This document shows, piece by piece, positions 47,113 to 57,374 of a DNA stretch of 64,000 nt (the first letter of the stretch is position 1; each line of letters begins with the position of its first letter). The notes beneath the pieces were generated by a model, which was given only the letters and a program-made list of their open reading frames with translations, was not told the DNA's origin and searched no databases. The position numbers and the translations under genes are program-made. Where the stretch lies: assembly GCF_024713975.1 (NCBI RefSeq), contig NC_091096.1, positions 25,259,458-25,323,457 of the forward strand. The letters are read 5' to 3'. This stretch comes from Paralichthys olivaceus. Its lineage: Eukaryota; Chordata; Actinopteri; Pleuronectiformes; Paralichthyidae.

Positions 47113-47508
47113 TCAATCCTGCTGACCAAGGGAATATGAGTAATGGAGGATGCCACCTTTCTCCAGGAAGCAGTCGTGCTCATGGGTACCCAGGTTGATC
47201 TGACGCTGGCAGACTCCCAGCAGGATATCAAAGAAGAAGTTACTGTCGTAAACCTCCAGCCTCAGTGTGTCGGTCTCCTGCGCCTGGAAATGCGTGAACT
47301 CCTCCTCCCACCAGGGGTTAGGGTTGTTGTTGCGAACAGATGTCTCACCAAGGTCGGCAGAGCCACAGAACACCTTGACGTAGCCGTCTGTGATTCCCAG
47401 GATGTTAGAGGGTAGATCGCTCGCCCGCAGGTTGAACAACCTGAGCTGGGCTTGAGCCACAGTCAGACTGCACAGGAGCAGCAGGAGGAGAGGAAGACGG
47501 GAGGCCAT
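47113..47508 (-). CDS. Secreted single C2-domain protein, perforin C2 type (copy A)
   Basis: A 131-residue protein encoded in one exon, with a signal peptide (MASRLPLLLLLLCSLTVAQA) and then one C2 domain. LRLFNLRASDLP, ITDGYVKVFCG, NNNPNPWWEEEF and LLGVCQRQI are the pattern of the C-terminal C2 domain of perforin-1. No MACPF/pore domain precedes it, so it is not a perforin. Start chosen at the signal-peptide Met, directly after an acceptor (tctccacag at 47523-47524). A non-coding 5' exon with donor cacag|gtaag begins at 49071, with a TATA-like site near 49,195. Calcium-loop residues that are Asp in copy B are Asn here (SNIL, YDSN), so calcium binding is probably weakened. Partner and function are unknown. 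Confidence 0.88.
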   Translation of the reverse strand: MASRLPLLLLLLCSLTVAQAQLRLFNLRASDLPSNILGITDGYVKVFCGSADLGETSVRNNNPNPWWEEEFTHFQAQETDTLRLEVYDSNFFFDILLGVCQRQINLGTHEHDCFLEKGGILHYSYSLGQQD

Positions 47509-49070
47509 GGCTTCGCAGAAAGCTGTGGAGAAGTAAAAGCTTTTTCATCTGGGATGTTCTGTGACACTTTCTCAGTTTTCTGTGCTTGTGTCTGCACTGT
47601 TTTAGTTACTTTAGTGTTATAGACAGCATTTATTGACATTGTCAGCTTCATTTCCTTTTTAGTTTGGTCAAAGCATCAGAGGAGCGATACATATCCTGCT
47701 ATTTCATAAAGATGTAATTTTCTGATTTCACATTGATGTCATCATCATTACTTTAATTTTATTTTTAGATGCTGTCTATTGTCTTATAGGATGCAGAGAT
47801 ACCTGGAAAAACATATCTTTGATGTATGTATGCTATTCTCTGCACTTCTTTGTGACTTCCTTATGGTGCCATGATATATGAAGGGGAATAATGTTCTGAT
47901 CAATACTATCTCAGATTGTCTCTTCATTATTTGTGGAGATATCTTGGAAAATGTGCTCCGTCCATGTGCGGATACGTTCCTATGGGACACTTTCAATTTA
48001 TTTCAATTCAGTTTTATTATCTCATCAAGGGTGAAATGTAGAAACATCCCATATCCAACAGCAGGGCTGGAGATTTGATCCTCTCTCAAATTAATGCTCC
48101 AAGGCATTAAATTATTTTCAGATGTTCAAATTAAGGGAATGTAAAAATAATAGAAAAGGATAAAAATATAAAACCTCATATGGACCCAAAATATGAAGCA
48201 TTAGATGAGATGAAACAGAACAAGTTCATACATAACACATACACATTTGTTGAATGTAGGACCGTTGAAAATATGGACAAGTCATGTTCCTGAAGCAAAG
48301 CATCTGTGTCAACCCCACATGACTCATGACTCATCACTTATGACTCAGTGAAAGGTCAGAGGTCAGGGGGGTGTTCCATCATCTCTAAGAGAAGAGAGTG
48401 AGAACATGTTGCCTGATAACAGCTGGGTTTATTTGGACTGTTCGTCCATTCATTGCCAACTTATGTCTAATTTCCATTCGCTTCCATCTTATCTCTAATA
48501 GTCCCAAAGATACGTGCTGTATTCACGTTGCAAACAATTCCAATATGTCTTGTATTTATTTCAGATCCGTTCTCATCTAATTTATGCACTGCCCAGTTTG
48601 CTTTTGTCAAGATTACTTATTACTTATTAGTTCCTGTTAAAAGAATGAACTCTAGTCTTAACCTTAAAGACTGCATGGGCTCAAACTCTCTGTCATGAGG
48701 CCAAAAGTGAAGGTCTCTGATTAGGTTATGGCATAAATAACATTTGCTTTCCATAAAGTGATGGCATGGTATTAAACTTGTTTTTTTTTTTTTTTTAACA
48801 AAATTGACTCGTGCTTGACACTTACATTAACAATCATATTTAGTATTTAGGTATTGTTGTTAGGTATTGGTTGTAAGTATTAGAGAGAAAACATATGAAA
48901 TATTTACATTTAAAAGCATGTTTCATTCAGCAAATGGAGGGATGTCAAATCAAAAAGGATAGAAATCTCAAGAAATCAGAAATGGTCTGAAGGTATAGAT
49001 TAACTTGAAGAACTAAAAAGAAGAGAAAAATCCACAGAGAGCTAAATTACAGTGACAGTAACAATCTTAC

Positions 49071-49165
49071 CTGTGGTCTCGACAGCCTTGTCTGTCACCA
49101 CACTGTGTGTAGCTCCATGTGGTTTTCAAGGTAGGTGGGGCTAATATCAGCATCACCCTCCCACA
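49071..49165 (-). other. 5' untranslated exon of C2 copy A
   Basis: The - strand sequence ends cgagaccacag followed by gtaagattg. The same sequence (cgagactacag|gtaag) precedes the paralogue at 53,715. The upstream boundary is a guess from the TATA position. Confidence 0.55.
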
Positions 49166-49191
49166 ACGACACAACCTGTTACACTCTCAGC

Positions 49192-49200
49192 ATTATATAA
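49192..49200 (-). promoter_or_regulatory. TATA-like element of C2 copy A
   Basis: ttatataat on the - strand, about 30 bp before the inferred transcript start. The flanking phrase ctgagagtgtaacaggtt has a recognisable counterpart upstream of copy B near 53,815-53,840, where the TATA itself is degraded. Confidence 0.5.
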
Positions 49201-49890
49201 CACAACACATCTAGATTTTTGTTTTGCTCATTGGTCACCTTATCTGCCCCCATGAAGGGCGAAGACACCAAATATTCTGGACAAAAAAGTTGTTGTTGGT
49301 CACAGTGTGTTTACCCTGATAACACATGGGCACTCTGACTTATAAAGACTATAGGTAGATTGTCTTAACTCCCACACATCAAATGTTGGGAACATATTAT
49401 TTGACATGATCGAATTTCAAACTAGAAATGTTTAAATATATTGTTTCCTGTCCTGCAACACTGTTAGGCTTGGGTCAGGTTGACAGGCGGCAGTAACATG
49501 CCAAGATTTGCTACAATGCATGAAGAAAGGCATGGAAAGAGAAGGCTAGCTAGTAAACATGAGTATAAACAAAGCTGGATTAAAAATACTTTGTTGATGT
49601 ACTCCGTTACAGGTGGACCTTGCAAATGTTTCATGATGAAGGAAACCTTCTCGACTTGTGCATGATGGTGTGATGGATACACACATGGTGAGTAAAACAG
49701 TTTGACTGTTGTCTGTTTACAAGAAATCTCCATGAGGCTAAGTTCCCAGTTCAGCTGAACAAAGCCAGGGAGCCAGCAGAGAGACCTGAATATGAAGCAT
49801 TTGATTAAACTCAGTCACACAGTTTACAACTAGCAAAGGGAAAAAATAATGCAAGAATACGTTGACATAATTTTAGTATGACAAGTATGA

Positions 49891-50681
49891 CCTGATCTAC
49901 TAAAGGTTTGCACGTGTAAAACACATGCAAACTTGATGACTTTCATTTAGCACACGTGATTAATAAAGCCTCAAAAAAATTGGTTGTGACTGCGTCCACA
50001 TTAGGTGGGTTTGAAAGGTAGGTGCTAATCGGCACAGCGTTATGCACACATGGCTGCAGTTATTGTGGTGAGGAGGAGACGGCATGGAAGAAGACAGAGA
50101 GAATGGGTGTTTTCTGCTCGTGTTAGCATGTTTGGATTGACGCAAAAATAATCCCTCTCTTGTCAGAGCAATGATGGCAATCGTCACACCAGTTACAGCA
50201 CTGACCAGCTGCGCTCCGTGTGCGCTACAATGGCCCAAGTGTCTTGCCTGAAAGTGCACTGCACCTCCTGCTCAATATTGGTCAGAGGCATCTCTTACAC
50301 CGACCCCCCACCTGTTTTATTTGCCGATGTTTTATGGTGAGCTAGTTTTCCTTATGTCTTATGTCTTTCATCGGTTGTTCTTTTTGTTTTTACCCACAGC
50401 ATTTACATTCTGGCAGATACTCGCCCATATCGTGTTTCTTTGAGTTATATTAATATTACCTTGCTGTAGCTCAACAACGTGTTTGTTTGCTTCTTCCACC
50501 ATAGCAGACAGAAGTAACGCGCGCAAAACTCTCAGCTGCCTCTTCCCTGTTTGCTCCTGTTATCATTTGCGCAATTATTTTTTGTGGATCACCTGCAAAT
50601 ACGCCCACAAACGAAACGTGCAATCTGTTATAATGCACACGCAATTCAGCACTCTTTATTTGAGACCTTAGTAGATCAGGC
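49891..50681. mobile_element. Non-autonomous Harbinger-like DNA transposon
   Basis: Terminal inverted repeats: cctgatctactaaaggtttg at the left and aaccttagtagatcagg-like (gagaccttagtagatcaggc) at the right. About 790 bp lie between. The ends resemble PIF-Harbinger elements of fish. No intact transposase frame was seen; the ~99-codon frame inside has no recognisable domain. It lies upstream of C2 copy A and downstream of copy B. Confidence 0.65.
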
Positions 50682-51056
50682 CCTGTGTGTTCTGTGCTAC
50701 AGCCTTCTGTATGGACGTCTACCATAATTTTGAGGCCTGAACTTTGAGATGTTGAATTGAAATTCACAACATATTTGACCCAATGCTTCCTACAGTCTGA
50801 TAAGTTGAAGCGTAGGTTTATTCAGTTATAACTAAATGCCGAAGAGATGTGACAGTGGTTTGAGCACAAAGAGTAAAACTTCTTTCAGCAGAGTTTATTT
50901 TTCATTTTCAACCTTGGAAAAAGGTGTACTTTTACTCAGCAATACAGTGGGACAGAGACACCAGCTTGTGAAAACATTCCTCAGAGCCTGTCAGAGAGAT
51001 GTGGGTTGCATGTGAGGAAGGTCAGATTCATCTGCACACTCTGCCCGATGACTGTC

Positions 51057-51443
51057 TCAGTTGAGGGTGTAGGTGTAACGGAGGGTGCCACCTTTCTCCA
51101 GGAAGCAGTCATGTTGATGGGTTCCGAGTTTGATCTGACGCTGACAGACTCCCAGCAGGTCATCAAAGATCATGTCATGATCGTGAACCTCCAGCCTCAG
51201 TATGTTGTTCTCCTGGGCATTAAAGTAGGAGAACTCCTCCTCCCACCAGGGGTTGGGATTGTTGTCTTGGACGGATGTCGTACCCAGAGTGGCTGAGCCA
51301 CAGAACACCTTGACGTAGCCATCTGTGATTCCCAGGATGTCAGAGGGAAGACCACTTGCCCGAATGTTGAACAACCTGAGCTGGGCTTCAGCCACAGTCA
51401 GACTACACAGGAGCAGCAGGAGGAGAGGAAGACGGGAGGCCAT
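51057..51443 (-). CDS. Secreted single C2-domain protein, perforin C2 type (copy B)
   Basis: A 128-residue paralogue of copy A, with the same signal peptide (MASRLPLLLLLL), the same one-exon CDS and the same ten-base spacing of an acceptor (ctccacag) upstream of ATG. A frame extends further 5' to 51,515 but crosses that acceptor, so I start at 51443. The C2 domain has the full set of acidic loop residues: SDIL and TDG in loop 1, HDHD and FDDLLG in loop 3, as in perforin C2, so calcium-dependent membrane binding is plausible. It ends TLRYTYTLN. Tandem duplication with copy A is clear, including the 5' exon and promoter. Function is unknown. Confidence 0.88.
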   Translation of the reverse strand: MASRLPLLLLLLCSLTVAEAQLRLFNIRASGLPSDILGITDGYVKVFCGSATLGTTSVQDNNPNPWWEEEFSYFNAQENNILRLEVHDHDMIFDDLLGVCQRQIKLGTHQHDCFLEKGGTLRYTYTLN

Positions 51444-51869
51444 GGCTTCACAGCAAGCTGTGGAGGAGGAATAAAAAATCCAGATTGTTGCTAATGTTCT
51501 CAAATGTTTTCTCATAATTTTTCACGATTCAAATTTCTTGTCATAATGATACCAAAACACATTTTTATTGGGACCTTATTCAACATAAAACTATATGTGC
51601 CACCAGTCAGTTGTCAGACCTGCAGGTAGAAGCCAGTCTTACATGAGAAAACTGCCAGAAAAAAGATTTCTCCTAGGATTGTGTTCATTTTTGCAAATGG
51701 ATAAAACCATCCTGCAATTACTAAATGTAGCATTTTATCATTCGTTTTATTTAGACATCTATTAAAACCGTTGACACAACACCATAACACTTGACACAAC
51801 TATCTCAAGACTAGTCAAGGATTTAAAAGAATTTGGTCAAATGTTGGATTATTCTATTTGTTGTATCTG

Positions 51870-52010
51870 GTTTTGATAGATTTTGATTGTTTTGTTGTTT
51901 TTCTCTTATTTGTCCTTTGTGATACACTTTTCACTTAAAGGAAGGTCCCGTGGAAGGTGCTATATAAATTCAAGCCGTTATCATTATTATTATTAGTATA
52001 CATAATAAAC
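51870..52010 (+). mobile_element. 3' tail of an L2-type LINE
   Basis: Ends with gtgctatataaattcaagcc and a short (att) repeat, the usual tail of fish L2 elements. It lies in the intron of C2 copy B (51458-53714). Confidence 0.6.
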
Positions 52011-52899
52011 TGGAAAAGGAAAAACAAGTATAGGAATTAACAAATAAACGCTGTGAACAGGCCATTTTGCACCTTCTGCCTTTACTCTAAAAAGTAACAG
52101 CTCCTCCCCTTACAGATAATAGAAGCCAACATGGTTATCGTCTTTCCACACACAAACCTCGGAGGTAGACATTTTATAAGATAAAACACCGTCTTCTATG
52201 GAAGCGAGTGTGAAAATGTTGCTCCACAACAGCTGGATTTGTTTGTTCCTTTCACACTTCTACCTACATTTACCATATCTCATCGACACTTTCATACATA
52301 GGCTTTCTTCACTGTTTCTGCAATTGTAATTACCTCTTTACAACATGTACAGTAGTAATAATGTGTAGTATTACTAAGATTATACAACATCTACTTAGGT
52401 ATTATAATGTTTCAATAAGTGGAGCAGTGTTTTTACAGATGCATGGATAATCCTCTGCAGAAACTGTATTGTCAAACTAAATCATTATTTAAATCAATTA
52501 TCTCTGTATATAATGTCCAATTAAGGAGGATCACATGTGTCATGTGAATGTAAAGTTGTACATTATTTCATTAATTGTTGTTTGGTTTTTTATTAGATTC
52601 GAATTAATATAACACTTGATAACAAGTCTAATCATATCATGGAAACATGGGTGCAAATGCATGTACACACACAAATGTATCACTAGAATTTTTATTTCCT
52701 GATATTTTATTTCCTGATATTTACAGAGTTAAAGAAAAAAACGGTAATTACTATTTTTTTGACGATTAACAATTTAAAGAAGGGAATCACTCTCAGACTT
52801 TTTTACTGAGTGTGATCAGAGTGAACTGAACCAGTGAAGTTGAGGACTAGACAACAAAGCCCTGATGAAGTGAAACTCACTATAAAGCTCCATTAAAGA

Positions 52900-53440
52900 G
52901 AACATAGTACTCCGACTTTAGCTTCTCTTCACTGGCTTCCAATCATTTTCTAAATGCTTTTAAGATTTCATTGCAAATTTTTAAAGCCCATTCTGGACTT
53001 GCACCTCAGTAGATGTTAAATCTTTTGACGCCATATGTGCCCAGGTGTAAGCTGATGTCCTCAGTGAAGGCCCTATAGTCACCATTCTACAGGACCAAAT
53101 GTGACCGGGCCTTTTCTGTCAGGGTTCCTGTCAGGGAGACTGACTCCTCATTCTCTTTTATATACACACTTTTATCAGTGTGCTTTCTCCCGGTTCTTAT
53201 CAAACTTCTATTTTTATACATTTACAATCTTTTATTTTGATCCTTTTTTCTGTGTTTTTTGTTTCTGATGCTGTATGACCTTTAAATTGCTTTTAATAGT
53301 TTCTTATTGCTTGCTTTTTAACTGTTTATCATTTGGTTGCCTTCAGTTTTTCATTTTTAACTTGTAAAGCCCTTTGTAACTGTGTTTTAAAAGTGTATTA
53401 TTATAAAGCATTGTATCATCACTGTTTTTCATGTGTCATG
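52900..53440 (+). mobile_element. L2-type LINE, C-terminal coding relic and 3' end
   Basis: Phrases such as tcactggcttccaatcattt, aaagcccattctggacttgc acctcag and gaccgggccttttctgtcag match the end of the L2-like ORF2. It continues into a T-rich 3' part with cctttgtaactgtgttttaa. Interrupted by stops and frameshifts. Confidence 0.6.
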
Positions 53441-53714
53441 TGAGAATATCAATCGTAGTTGTTTTTTGGGAAATCCCAAAAAGGCAATTTGAGAAAGAAG
53501 ACACCAGAAAATGAAGTTAAAAGTAGCAGTAGCGGTAGAACTACTAGTAGTAGTGGTAATATTGCTGCTGCAACAGTACTGGTGTACTGCAGCTGTTCAA
53601 TTATAAATAGGAGCAGTGTGACTCAGGAAAATGGATCAATTCAAGAAATGAGAGGAGAAATCAAAAGAAACTCTCATTTGGCCACAAGCAGAATATTAGA
53701 TGTGAAAGTCTTAC

Positions 53715-53775
53715 CTGTAGTCTCGATTCCTTGCTTCAGACCTCTCTGTCTGCAGTCCCGTGTTTTAAAGGCCAG
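53715..53775 (-). other. 5' untranslated exon of C2 copy B
   Basis: The - strand sequence ends gaatcgagactacag followed by gtaagac, matching the 5' exon of copy A. It defines an intron of about 2.26 kb before the coding exon. The upstream limit is not certain. Confidence 0.5.
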
Positions 53776-53839
53776 CGCAGCTCATATCAGTTTGATAAAA
53801 AAACCCTCCCAGAAAACCTGCCACATTCTCAGCACAGTT

Positions 53840-54570
53840 GCAAATTACACAAGAGCACAGAAGTAGAAATATTTTGACTCCTGCAAATATGTTGTGAAGA
53901 CTGTACCATTGTCAAAGCAGGTAATACAAGTTTGCTTAAAACAAAAACTTGATGATTGACTCATTAACTGATGAAATGGGGTAAATGACGGTGTAATGAG
54001 AAAAGATTTTGTGATGCAACAACGTTTTGTGTCAAAATATCGAGAAACTTTTCACAATGTCTTTTTCAATGCAAACATGAACCAGTCACTTCTTTAGCAA
54101 GCACATCTGCTGTTACTTACTGTAAATGCTGCTATTTCACTCATCATGTGGATGAACATTATTGCTGTTTACACCACAGCCATTCACTGCATTTAATATC
54201 TACCCTGTGCCTTTTTGACTGGGTATTAATCTATATGTTGTATACTGTTGTATGCTTGTGTACTTTCCTGTTGCTTAATTATATGGTGCTTAATTATATG
54301 TGTATTTATATTTGTACTTTATAGTTTACTTGGGGATCAGAGAAAAACTGTACTTCAATTCTGTCTATGGCTGTACATATGGCAGAATTAACAAATGATG
54401 TTGACTATGATAGAAGTGTAATTTTGTTTTAGGCTATGGTTTGTGTGAATGTCATACAGACTGGCTCACAGGTCATTGGTCCCAGCTCTTCTTGCTGTTC
54501 AGGTGTGGATGTTCAGTACATACAGTACATGATACTCTCCAGGTTGGAGTCACAGAGAATAAACACCGAC
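53840..54570. other. Intergenic stretch, no gene seen
   Basis: No supported frame. One short duplicated phrase (ttaattatatggtgcttaat) is present near 54,275-54,300. Confidence 0.5.
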
Positions 54571-54577
54571 ACTTTCT

Positions 54578-54790
54578 TGTCAATTCAATTCAATTGTATT
54601 TGTATAGTGTCAAATCATGATATACATTATCTCAAGGCACTTTACATAGAAGGTCAAGACCTTCAAATCATATTAAATATAGAGAAACCCAACAGTTGTC
54701 ACAATGAGCAGCACTTTGGTGACTGTGGAGAGAAAACTCCATTAACAGGGAGAAACCTCATCCAATGTAACTATCTGTTCAGACAGTGAT
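54578..54790 (+). repeat. Interspersed repeat family A
   Basis: Begins ttgtcaattcaattcaattg and runs through tatacattatctcaaggcac, tttacatagaaggtcaagac and acccaacagttgtcacaatg to gggagaaacctcatcc. It abuts the LINE fragment that follows. Confidence 0.75.
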
Positions 54791-54794
54791 TCTC

Positions 54795-55645
54795 TGAGAT
54801 GTTTAGGGCCGATTACAACGACCTCAGTTTTGTCTGAATTTAGAAGTAAGAAGTTTTGGGTCATCCAGGCCTCGATGTTCTTGAGACATTCCTGAAGTTA
54901 AACTAAGTGAATAGATTCATCATGCTTCATAGAAATGTACAGCTGGGTGTCATCTGTGTAACAATGGTAGTGTATGTAGTGTTTTTGATGATGTTGCCTA
55001 AAGGGAGCATATATTTAATATTTATATAATTGACACCAGTCTAATGCCGTTTCTTTGATGTTGTTCTAGTCTCTGTAACAGGATCTTATGATCTATGGTG
55101 TCAAATGCTGCACTAAGATCCAACAGGACGAGTACAGAGACAAGTCCATCATCTGAGGCCATGAAAAGATCATTAGTGACTTTCAATAGTGCTGTTTCTG
55201 TGCTGTGATGGATTCTAAATCCTGACTGAACGTTTTCAAACAAACCGTTACTATCTAAGTAATCACACAGCTAGTTAGCAACTGCTTTTTCTAGGATTTT
55301 TGAAATGATGGGCAGCTTTGATATGGGTCTATAACTAGCTAAAACCTCTGGATCAAGAGTGGGCTTTTTAAGTTGAGGTGTAATAACAGCTATCTTAAAA
55401 GCTTGTGGTAACAAAGACATATTAATCTGATTTAATATGGAGCTGTCAACGAGGGGGAAAACGTCCTGTTCTTGGTTTAGATTAAGCACTTTGTTAATAA
55501 ATATATTGGTTGATAATTCAAGATTTTTTCCCCCTGTGGCTACTTGCAAATTAGGGATGATATACTGGAAGTGGACCTCAAAGGAGAAAACGGCATAAAA
55601 TAAAAACAAAAAGTCTCCCAACCATTGCAAAGATGATCAATGTTT
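54795..55645 (-). mobile_element. L2-type LINE fragment (reverse transcriptase domain), internally deleted
   Basis: Read on the - strand from 55,630, it encodes pieces of a non-LTR reverse transcriptase: FKIAVITPQLKKPTLDPEVL, ASYRPISKLPIISKILEKAV, then [20 protein letters not shown] and [20 protein letters not shown]. After a deletion near 55,010 come the catalytic block HCYTDDTQLYISMKHDES and ECLKNIEAWMTQNFLLLNSD KTEV. Stops and frameshifts separate the parts, so it is dead. Confidence 0.85.
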
Positions 55646-56520
55646 AAATTGATCACAATGGAATTCGATGAGCTCACCTAATTCTTACACTGCCCTTATC
55701 TTAAAAAAAGCCTGATCTTTACAGTGGCCCCTTAAAACAAAACAGAATAAAGCCACACATATTTTGTGAAACTCGCTAAAAAAAATCCAGAAACACCACA
55801 AACATGAAAACACTTCAACACTGTAATGGACATTTTTAGATCTGACTGTTTGACCTGATTGCTCTCAGTGAGCTCAGTTCAAGTGGCCTGAATCAGCATT
55901 AAGCTCTGCTAGGAATGATTGCTTGGGTGTAATACCGGGAATGGTTTATTATCTGTGGGTTGGATAAACCACTGAACTGTTCAAATACACAGAGTTTGAT
56001 CAAATAGGAAAAATACACCAATGTCCACCTTCTCCACCATGCAGCAGGTTGCAGGACGAGTGATCATAGATCAATGGTGATGTGACTGAGGACAGCTGTG
56101 TTTTCCTAGCTTTGTGTATAAAAGCCAGCCTGTCTGTCAACTTTGTGACTGCATAGCTGACAAAGGACCAGAACTATGTTGTCTATCTATGAACAATGAT
56201 TTTACATGAACATGATTAATAGCTTCCATGTCATGTAAACATGTCTGTCTGAAACTCTTTTGAAATGTGAGTTCATGACCGACAGAGGACGCAACTCTTA
56301 ACACTGGATATTAGCCCTAAACTATTCATTAGGGATATTTAAATAATATTTTTTTGTGCAATCTCTGCATCATTTGACCCACATGTAAAAGGAATGCAGC
56401 CATTGCTGAGGAGTCAAAATATTCCAAAATGTCTGTTGAAGCGGGAACTGTCACACACACACCTCAAGTTGTAACAACAAATGAACTGAAGACAATATGA
56501 TAATATTTAATCGATAATGA
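55646..56520. other. Intergenic stretch, no gene seen
   Basis: No supported frame or named repeat. A short TATA-like motif and the phrase gtgtataaaagccagcctgt near 56,115 look like a core promoter, but no exon follows on the + strand that I could support. Confidence 0.45.
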
Positions 56521-56526
56521 TTTATT
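56521..56526 (-). terminator. Candidate niban2 polyadenylation signal (AATAAA)
   Basis: TTTATT on the + strand about 850 bp beyond the niban2 stop codon. Other weaker signals are possible, so the 3'UTR end is unsure. Confidence 0.35.
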
Positions 56527-57374
56527 ATCAATAACATTCATTTCAAAACAAGAGTAAAATGTATCTAAAAGGAAATTGGTCAAAAAGAGAAGGGGTGCAG
56601 AATAATAAATAAAACAGGGATGGAGTATTCAGTATGAGCACTGATGAAATCATATAAAATTACGTAAAAAGACAGATTGGTCATAGACACATATATACAC
56701 ACATACAAATAAGCTTTGTTAAAGCACAAACTCATAAGATAGTGTCACACCCACCAACACATGTGTATGAAGACGGTTAATGAAAAACACCTCTGAGAAT
56801 TTTCCTCATTCTGGAAATGATTTTCTGTTGATTAATGAGATTGAATGAGAGCAAATAAGAATTCTGAATGTTTTTATGTCACTTGGTTTGAGTTGCCCAT
56901 CACCGTAGTGAATTTCCAATAGTACAGTCTGTCCTCACACCAACATATGGCGTACAGTACTCCTAATGTTACTGAAGGCCACTCAGAGGTGAAACAACTC
57001 ACAAGCTGCATCAGTTTACACACGTTTCACAAACAGATGCTCTTCAACTTGTCATGTTTCGAACCATTAGGGACTGCAGGTCGTCCGCTGTGCTCACATT
57101 TATACCAGGTGAAAAGAAAAGTGTGGAACTTATGAGGATAGAGAGCTCAAGTGTTTGCTGAGGATTTTCTGTCACATCCACAAATTTAGAAAATCATAGA
57201 CATAGAAAACAAACCCATTAAAAATATTGATGATGACAGCACCGGAGCCCTGCTCGGTGAAAACTACCTGCTGAGTGAATAAATGACTGGAACTCGTGTG
57301 GAAACTGGAGACTGATGTGGTTCAAGACGGGGACAATGACAGGGCAGGATTCAGTTCAGGTGGACATCATGTTG

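Noticed and set aside
49960-50259. 99-codon frame inside the Harbinger-like element
   Set aside because: No transposase or Myb-like motif, and the element appears non-autonomous.
51444-51515. Upstream Met extending C2 copy B
   Set aside because: The extension crosses a good splice acceptor and is absent from copy A; the signal peptide begins at 51443.
53459-53866. 135-codon + strand frame
   Set aside because: It overlaps the 5' exon and promoter of C2 copy B on the other strand, is low in complexity (Ser repeats) and has no recognisable domain.
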